A DNA stretch of 39,339 nt from Clostridia bacterium (GTDB lineage Bacteria; Bacillota; Clostridia; TANB77; CAG-465), in assembly GCA_028692955.1 (NCBI GenBank), contig JAQUWH010000011.1:1-39339 (forward strand), in the 5' to 3' direction. Positions 35,097-39,339 of this stretch are shown one piece after another (position 1 is the first letter of the stretch; each line of letters opens with the position of its first letter). The position numbers were made by a program, and so were the translations under genes. The notes under the pieces are model-generated. The model did not search any database. It had not been told where the DNA came from and saw nothing but the letters and a program-made list of their open reading frames with translations.

Positions 35097-36063
35097 GGGG
35101 TATATTGGAATTGATATTGGTTCCATTTCTACAAAAGGTGTTATTATGGATGAAGAAAATCACATGATCGCCAGTGAATATATTTGGACTGAAGGAGATC
35201 CAATTAAAGCTACTAAAAATATCATAGAAACATTTAAAAAAACATTAGAGGAGAAAGAAATAAAAGTAGATATATATGGTATTGGGACAACCGGATCTGC
35301 TAGAAATTTGATTGGAACAATCTTAAATGCCAATGTCATCAAAAATGAAATTACGGCACATGCTATTGGAACCTTAAATACTTTTCCAGATGCTAGAACT
35401 ATTTTGGAAATAGGAGGACAAGATTCAAAATTAATTATCATTCGAAATGGAATTGTTGTAGATTATGCAATGAATACATTATGTTCTGCAGGGACAGGAT
35501 CTTTTCTCTCTTCACAAGCAAAGAGACTTGGAGTTACAATAGAAGAAATAGGGGATATCGCACTAACTTCTAGGAATCCATCTAAAATTGCTGCAAGATG
35601 TACTGTTTTTGCGGAATCTGATTTAGTTCATAAAGCACAAATTGGTCATAGTAAAGAGGATTTGATTGCTGGTATTTGTAATAGTGTTGTAAAAAATTAT
35701 TTAAATAATTTAGCAAAAGGAAAAGTTCTGGAAGATAAAATTGTATTTCAGGGTGGCGTAAGTAAGAACAAAGGTGTTGTAAAAGCATTCGAAGATATAC
35801 TGAACAAGAAAGTTCATGTTGATAAAAATTCACATTTAATGGGTGCTATTGGTATTGCAATCATCTCAAAAAATGTAAATAAAAATGGGAATAAACTTGA
35901 ATTTGATTTTAATCTACAAAATGTGGAATTTAAGACAATTGGAACGGAATGTAATGGTTGTAGCAATACTTGTGAAATCGTAAAAGTATACAAGGATAAT
36001 GAATTAATAGAAAAAATGGGCGGAAGGTGTGAAAAGGGAAATCAGATAAGCAATATAGTATAA
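35083..36063 (+). CDS. Acyl-CoA dehydratase activase (BadF/BcrA/HgdC-type ATPase)
   Basis: 326-residue ASKHA ATPase that transfers electrons from a [4Fe-4S] cluster to a dehydratase-like partner with ATP hydrolysis. Motifs: phosphate-1 GIDIGSISTKGVI (about 8-20), GTTGSARNLIG, the EIGGQDSK phosphate-2 block, CSAGTGSFL (cluster Cys), ARCTVFAESDLVH (second Cys), and FQGGVSKN. A C-terminal Cys group CNGCSNTC plus GGRCEKG resembles an additional cluster-binding tail. GGGAAG precedes the ATG at 35083, which overlaps the upstream gene by 14 bp. With the two upstream genes it forms a complete three-component cassette. The physiological substrate is unknown. Confidence 0.9.
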   Translation: MNHIKGYIGIDIGSISTKGVIMDEENHMIASEYIWTEGDPIKATKNIIETFKKTLEEKEIKVDIYGIGTTGSARNLIGTILNANVIKNEITAHAIGTLNTFPDARTILEIGGQDSKLIIIRNGIVVDYAMNTLCSAGTGSFLSSQAKRLGVTIEEIGDIALTSRNPSKIAARCTVFAESDLVHKAQIGHSKEDLIAGICNSVVKNYLNNLAKGKVLEDKIVFQGGVSKNKGVVKAFEDILNKKVHVDKNSHLMGAIGIAIISKNVNKNGNKLEFDFNLQNVEFKTIGTECNGCSNTCEIVKVYKDNELIEKMGGRCEKGNQISNIV

Positions 36064-36122
36064 GTTAACAATAAATTTATAATAAAAATGCCATATAAAA
36101 TAAAAAAACATGTCAAAAGCTG

Positions 36123-36151
36123 TTGCAAAAAGAAGTGGAATACGATAAAAT
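36123..36151 (+). promoter_or_regulatory. Possible distal promoter of the pilin-like/lectin gene
   Basis: TTGCAA (36123-36128) and TAAAAT (36146-36151) are separated by 17 bp. Confidence 0.45.
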
Positions 36152-36181
36152 ATAAGTAATGTTTATTATATAATACAGCTA

Positions 36182-36210
36182 TTGCAAATGCAAACAATCG
36201 TGAATATAAC
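36182..36210 (+). promoter_or_regulatory. Possible proximal promoter of the pilin-like/lectin gene
   Basis: TTGCAA (36182-36187) and TATAAC (36205-36210) are separated by 17 bp. It has the same -35 hexamer and spacer as the candidate 59 bp upstream. Confidence 0.5.
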
Positions 36211-36234
36211 AGCATTATATGGAGGATTTGTTAA

Positions 36235-37959
36235 ATGTATAAGAGTGAATTGACAATGAGGGAAAAAAAGGGCATCAGTCTTATCACACTAGTAATAACG
36301 ATAATCGTAGTAATCGTGCTGGCTGCTGCAGTGCTTTTAATACTAAATAATAACAACCCAATCTTTAACTCTAAGGAGGCTCGATATAGCTCAGATAGGA
36401 CAACTGTACAGTATTCTGTAATAACTACATTGCAAAAAATAATGCTTGATACAAAGGGAAATGTAACAGCAACTCCGGGTGAAATAACTGATAACAAGTT
36501 TACTTACACTTTAGAAAATGGAACAACTGGAGAAGTTGTATTCGATACTAAAGCTAATGAAGCAAATAAATACTATGCAGGTACAAAACTACCAAACTAC
36601 GGTAAGTGGTTAATTGATAGTAAAGGAAACATTGCTTTAGAAGTAGATGGCAAGATTTATGGAAGCGACATTTATTTTGGAACAAATGGAAACACAACAG
36701 CAAATGTAGCAAGTGTAAATAAACCAGTACTAAATGGAATGTCACCAGTAAAGTATATAAAGAATGGAGATACCTATACAGAAGTAACAGAAAATATCTT
36801 GGAAATAGACCCAGAATGGTATGCATATATAGCAGGAGATAATGTAACAGATACAAGAACAAGTATGTGGGCAAATGCACAAAGCGATGATGGAAGTTAC
36901 TGGGTATGGATACCAAGATATGCCTATAGAATAACAGAAAAACCAACTACAACAGAAAATTTAAGTGGGAAAATAGAAGTTGTATTTTTAGAAGGAACTA
37001 GTAATAATTATTATGAAAATGGAGTAAAGAAACAAGCTAAAAAAGCAACAGATACCACAATTATCAAAGGAAGAGACTATATAGTACATCCGGGATTTAC
37101 ATTTGGAACAGAAGAGTTAACAGGAATATGGGTAGCTAAGTTTGAGGCATCCCATGATGATGCTGCTAAAGTAGTAGATGAAACACTACCTTCAGAAGGA
37201 ACAAGCACGAAAGTAAAAATTCAACCGAATGTAACAAGCTGGCGAAATATAAATGTAGCAAATATATTTGATAGATGTTATGAAATGAGAAATAATGAAA
37301 GTTATGGATGGACAACAACACCAGATACGCATATGATGAAAAATGTTGAATGGGGAGCAGTAGCATATTTAACACATAGTCAATATGGAAGAAATAGAAA
37401 TGAAATAACAATGAATAATAACAGTAATTTTATTGTTGGAATGGCATGTGATACATTATCTGGAAATGGAACACCAGCAATAACAAATAATTACACTACA
37501 GCCAAGGGACAATTAGCTAGTACAACAGGAAACACGTCTGGAATATATGACATGTCTGGTGGATCATGGGAATATGTAGCCGGCAATTTAAATGGATATA
37601 TAGTTTCAGCGGGAAGTGCAACAGAGTTTAATAGAATATATAATGATGTCACATTAAGAAATAAATATTTTGATATATATGCAGTAGGAACTACAGTAAG
37701 TGATAGACAGTCAAATTACGAAGCAAATATAGATAGAAAAGGAGATGCAATAGCAGAGACATCAATAAATGAAACAATTACTAGCTCATGGTTTAGTGAC
37801 TATTCATATTATATTTATTCTACATATCCGTTTTTCCTTCGTGGTGGCGGTTGCTTCTATACCAGTCGTACAGGCGTATTTTGTTTTGGATACTACGGTG
37901 GTAATAATTATAGCCAGTACAGCTTTCGTCCGGTGATTGCTGCAAAGTTGGTACTTTAA
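36235..37959 (+). CDS. Pilin-like anchored surface protein with FGE/C-type-lectin-like domain
   Basis: 574 residues, complete. The N-terminal KKGISLITLVITIIVVIVLA (about 12-31) is a pilin-like hydrophobic segment with a G-I-S-L junction but no Glu at +5. A linker follows (about 40-200), then an SUMF1/FGE-like C-type-lectin fold: YWVWIPRYAY near 222, GIWVAKFEAS near 298, WGAVAYL near 373, GIYDMSGGSWEYVAG near 436, and FRPV near the end. The last 43 codons match the tail of the gene at 3-1478 in framework but not in the intervening residues (candidate variable region). GGAGG lies 9 nt before the ATG. It is probably surface-exposed with the variable tail outward; ligand unknown. Enzymatic FGE activity is doubtful. 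Confidence 0.85.
   Translation: MYKSELTMREKKGISLITLVITIIVVIVLAAAVLLILNNNNPIFNSKEARYSSDRTTVQYSVITTLQKIMLDTKGNVTATPGEITDNKFTYTLENGTTGEVVFDTKANEANKYYAGTKLPNYGKWLIDSKGNIALEVDGKIYGSDIYFGTNGNTTANVASVNKPVLNGMSPVKYIKNGDTYTEVTENILEIDPEWYAYIAGDNVTDTRTSMWANAQSDDGSYWVWIPRYAYRITEKPTTTENLSGKIEVVFLEGTSNNYYENGVKKQAKKATDTTIIKGRDYIVHPGFTFGTEELTGIWVAKFEASHDDAAKVVDETLPSEGTSTKVKIQPNVTSWRNINVANIFDRCYEMRNNESYGWTTTPDTHMMKNVEWGAVAYLTHSQYGRNRNEITMNNNSNFIVGMACDTLSGNGTPAITNNYTTAKGQLASTTGNTSGIYDMSGGSWEYVAGNLNGYIVSAGSATEFNRIYNDVTLRNKYFDIYAVGTTVSDRQSNYEANIDRKGDAIAETSINETITSSWFSDYSYYIYSTYPFFLRGGGCFYTSRTGVFCFGYYGGNNYSQYSFRPVIAAKLVL
37828..37956 (+). other. Candidate DGR-type variable region (VR2)
   Basis: 43 codons ending at the stop, in ungapped register with 1347-1475. 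About 18 residues are identical, clustered as LRG, GVF, GG and FRPV. The others are mostly unrelated and include aromatic, Asn, Ser and Gly residues typical of selected binding loops. In 37861-37920, 24 of 60 bases are G or C, modestly above the rest of the gene. Several framework codons differ from VR1 by silent C/T changes (GGT/GGC, GCC/GCT, TTC/TTT), so the two could not have been copied from one identical template. Confidence 0.45.
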
Positions 37960-37997
37960 GTGTAAAGAACAAAAAAGAAACTGAAATAATAATTTAG

Positions 37998-38027
37998 AAA
38001 TCATACATTTGACAATGTATGATTTTT
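37998..38027 (+). terminator. Terminator of the pilin-like/lectin gene
   Basis: AAATCATACATT (37998-38009) pairs perfectly with AATGTATGATTT (38014-38025), with a 4-nt loop and T tail. Its loop and right arm contain the TTGACA of the next promoter. Confidence 0.85.
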
Positions 38028-38037
38028 GATATATAAT
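38009..38037 (+). promoter_or_regulatory. Promoter of ymdB
   Basis: TTGACA (38009-38014) and TATAAT (38032-38037) are separated by 17 bp, embedded in the preceding terminator. Confidence 0.8.
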
Positions 38038-38067
38038 TTCATATATTATATGAAGGTGGAGATTATT

Positions 38068-38853
38068 TTGAAAATTTTAATAGTTGGAGACGTAGTGGGA
38101 AAGACTGGTTTAGACAGATTAAAAATTGAATTAAATGAAATAATAAATAAAGAAAATATAGATTTTTGTATTGTTAATGGTGAAAATTCTGCTAGTGGAA
38201 GAGGACTTAGAACACAAGAGTATGACAAAATCATGGAATATGGTGCCGATTGCATTACGATGGGGAATCATTTATACTATAGAAAAGAAATGGCTGAAGT
38301 TTATGATACTTTACCAAGATTATTAATACCAGCTAATATCACAAATTTACAAGGAAAAGGTAGTATGGTTATTGAAAAGAACAATGTGAAATTTGGTGTT
38401 ATTAACTTAATAGGTGCGGCTGAAATGGGTGAAATCATGCAAAAAAATATATCAAGTCCATTTAAAGAAGTCGAAAATGAAATTAAGAAACTTGAGAGTG
38501 AAAATGTAGATTATATATTTATTGATTTTCATGCAGAAGCTACAGCAGAAAAAATAGCAATGGGATACTTTCTAGATGGAAGAGTAACATGCGTGTTTGG
38601 CACTCATACACATGTACAAACTGCAGATGAGACAATTCTTGAAAATGGTACTGCCTATATTACTGATGTGGGAATGACAGGACCTAAAGACAGTGTGATT
38701 GGCTTAAAAAAAGAAATTGCACTTAGACGTTTTGTAAATGGTGAATATTTAAAATATGAATGTTCTACCAATGATGCTATATTTAATGGTATTATTGTAG
38801 AAGTGGATGAAAAAACAAATAAATCTATCAGCATTTCTAGAATAAACTCTTAA
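38068..38853 (+). CDS. ymdB: YmdB-family metallophosphoesterase
   Basis: Calcineurin-like phosphodiesterase of the TIGR00282/YmdB family. It is 261 residues from the TTG at 38068, matching the family length of about 264. Motifs: GDVVGKTGLDRL at the start, VNGENSASGRGL near 40, MGNHLYYRKEM near 70, IDFHAEATAEK near 152, and FGTHTHVQTAD near 178, which supply the di-metal site. TTG is preferred because AGGTGGAG lies 6 nt upstream and the protein then begins KILIVGDVVG as in homologues. The longer frame to 38026 would start inside the promoter. In Bacillus YmdB affects biofilm and sporulation choices and is encoded next to rny; here the two are separated by about 5 kb. Confidence 0.93.
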   Translation: MKILIVGDVVGKTGLDRLKIELNEIINKENIDFCIVNGENSASGRGLRTQEYDKIMEYGADCITMGNHLYYRKEMAEVYDTLPRLLIPANITNLQGKGSMVIEKNNVKFGVINLIGAAEMGEIMQKNISSPFKEVENEIKKLESENVDYIFIDFHAEATAEKIAMGYFLDGRVTCVFGTHTHVQTADETILENGTAYITDVGMTGPKDSVIGLKKEIALRRFVNGEYLKYECSTNDAIFNGIIVEVDEKTNKSISISRINS

Positions 38854-38864
38854 CAGTAACAATC

Positions 38865-38917
38865 AAAGTCTTCGTACAATATCATATAGCAGGTGATGTT
38901 GATGAAGACTTTTTTTT
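38865..38917 (+). promoter_or_regulatory. Inverted repeat spanning the cysE ribosome binding site
   Basis: AAAGTCTTC (38865-38873) is perfectly complementary to GAAGACTTT (38904-38912). The second arm includes the G of the cysE start codon and is followed by T to 38917. The 30-nt loop holds AGGTG, the ribosome binding site. It could act as an attenuator or translational control element, or be chance. Confidence 0.35.
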
Positions 38918-39339
38918 CTACTTTATATGAAGATGCTAAAAATATACAACAAAAAGATCCAGCAGCAAGGAATATCATAACAGTTATACTATTATATCCT
39001 GGCTTTCATGCATTAATTTGGCATAGAATTAACCATTTTTTATACAACAAACGTTTGTATTTTTTATCTAGACTGTTATCTCAATTTGCAAGATTCTTAA
39101 CTGGGATAGAAATACATCCAGGTGCAACTATTGGAAGAAGATTATTTATTGATCATGGAATGGGAATTGTCATTGGTGAGACTAGCAAGATAGGTGATGA
39201 TTGTACCATATATCATGGCGTTACATTAGGCGGTACGGGTAAAGTGCAAAAGAAAAGACATCCAACATTAAAAAATAACGTGATAGTTGGCTGCGGCTCA
39301 AAAATATTAGGTAATATTCTAATTGCAGATAATGTTAAA
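38902..39339 (+). CDS. cysE: Serine O-acetyltransferase, 3' partial
   Basis: 146 codons are visible to the window end; the gene continues beyond. The N-terminal helical part ([32 protein letters not shown]) is followed by the left-handed beta-helix of hexapeptide repeats. It carries the catalytic region [38 protein letters not shown] and [19 protein letters not shown]. These are diagnostic of CysE, which acetylates serine with acetyl-CoA to make O-acetylserine for cysteine synthesis. The short N-terminus is the EpsC-like form. The start is ATG 38902 with AGGTG (38891-38895) 6 nt upstream; ATG 38896 is too close. It is 48 nt after ymdB, with no terminator between except the inverted repeat noted above. 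Confidence 0.95.
   Translation, partial: MKTFFSTLYEDAKNIQQKDPAARNIITVILLYPGFHALIWHRINHFLYNKRLYFLSRLLSQFARFLTGIEIHPGATIGRRLFIDHGMGIVIGETSKIGDDCTIYHGVTLGGTGKVQKKRHPTLKNNVIVGCGSKILGNILIADNVK

Noticed and set aside
38854-38901. T-box or S-box riboswitch ahead of cysE
   Set aside because: The gap after ymdB is only 48 nt, too short for either structure, and no T-box sequence is present.
1-39339. DGR reverse transcriptase, accessory protein or template repeat within the window
   Set aside because: No protein with reverse-transcriptase motifs was found among the reading frames, and no adenine-rich copy of either tail was recognised. Any such system would be outside.
1-39339. Prophage, insertion sequence or CRISPR array
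   Set aside because: No integrase, transposase, terminal inverted repeats, phage structural genes or regularly spaced repeats were seen.

Overview
The window is AT-rich DNA (roughly 30% G+C by eye) from a Gram-positive, low-GC Bacillota, most likely a spore-forming gut clostridium. The support is a SpoVT homologue, a recognisable rny and ymdB, strong AGGAGG-type ribosome binding sites, TTGACA/TATAAT promoters with 16-18 bp spacers, and T-tailed hairpin terminators between most genes. The standard genetic code fits. No rRNA, tRNA, CRISPR array, transposase, integrase or reverse transcriptase was seen.

Layout. Positions 3-1478 are the 3' part of a large surface-type protein with a sulfatase-modifying-factor/C-type-lectin-like domain. 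Next come priA, a beta-CASP metallo-beta-lactamase RNase, a membrane dipeptidase, a Fe/Mn superoxide dismutase (minus strand), a glycerophosphodiester phosphodiesterase, a DUF1846 protein and a response regulator with a degenerate kinase half. A two-gene unit of metallophosphoesterase and UDP-sugar pyrophosphorylase follows, then an Smr protein and a WG-repeat protein (both minus). Positions 14849-19048 are a MarR regulator with a heterodimeric ABC exporter. After that lie a second metallophosphoesterase, a ferritin-like protein (minus), an AI-2E/PerM-family permease, a short pilin-like protein with a decayed lectin tail, an SDR oxidoreductase (minus) and recD2. An unknown 186-residue protein (minus) is divergent from a KAP-type P-loop NTPase. 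Then come spoVT, a membrane-anchored tandem-GDPD protein, rny, a three-gene acyl-CoA-dehydratase/activase-like cassette, a second pilin-like/lectin-domain protein, ymdB, and the 5' part of cysE, which runs off the window.

Most genes are single housekeeping transcription units. Clear multi-gene units are 11533-13619, 14849-19048 (4-bp and 11-bp overlaps) and 33047-36063 (overlapping or nearly touching). Several convergent pairs share bidirectional terminators.

The most interesting signal is the pair of large proteins near the two ends (3-1478 and 36235-37959). They are paralogues whose last 43 codons align without gaps. A fixed framework (L-R-G, G-V-F, G-G, F-R-P-V) is interrupted by clusters of unrelated residues, and in the first gene this tail is strikingly GC-rich and rich in C-ending codons. 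That is the architecture of variable-repeat targets of diversity-generating retroelements (DGRs): a C-type-lectin fold with variation at the extreme C-terminus. Here it is mounted on a pilin-like N-terminal membrane segment. No template repeat or reverse transcriptase is in the window, so any diversifier would act from elsewhere. This part is inference.
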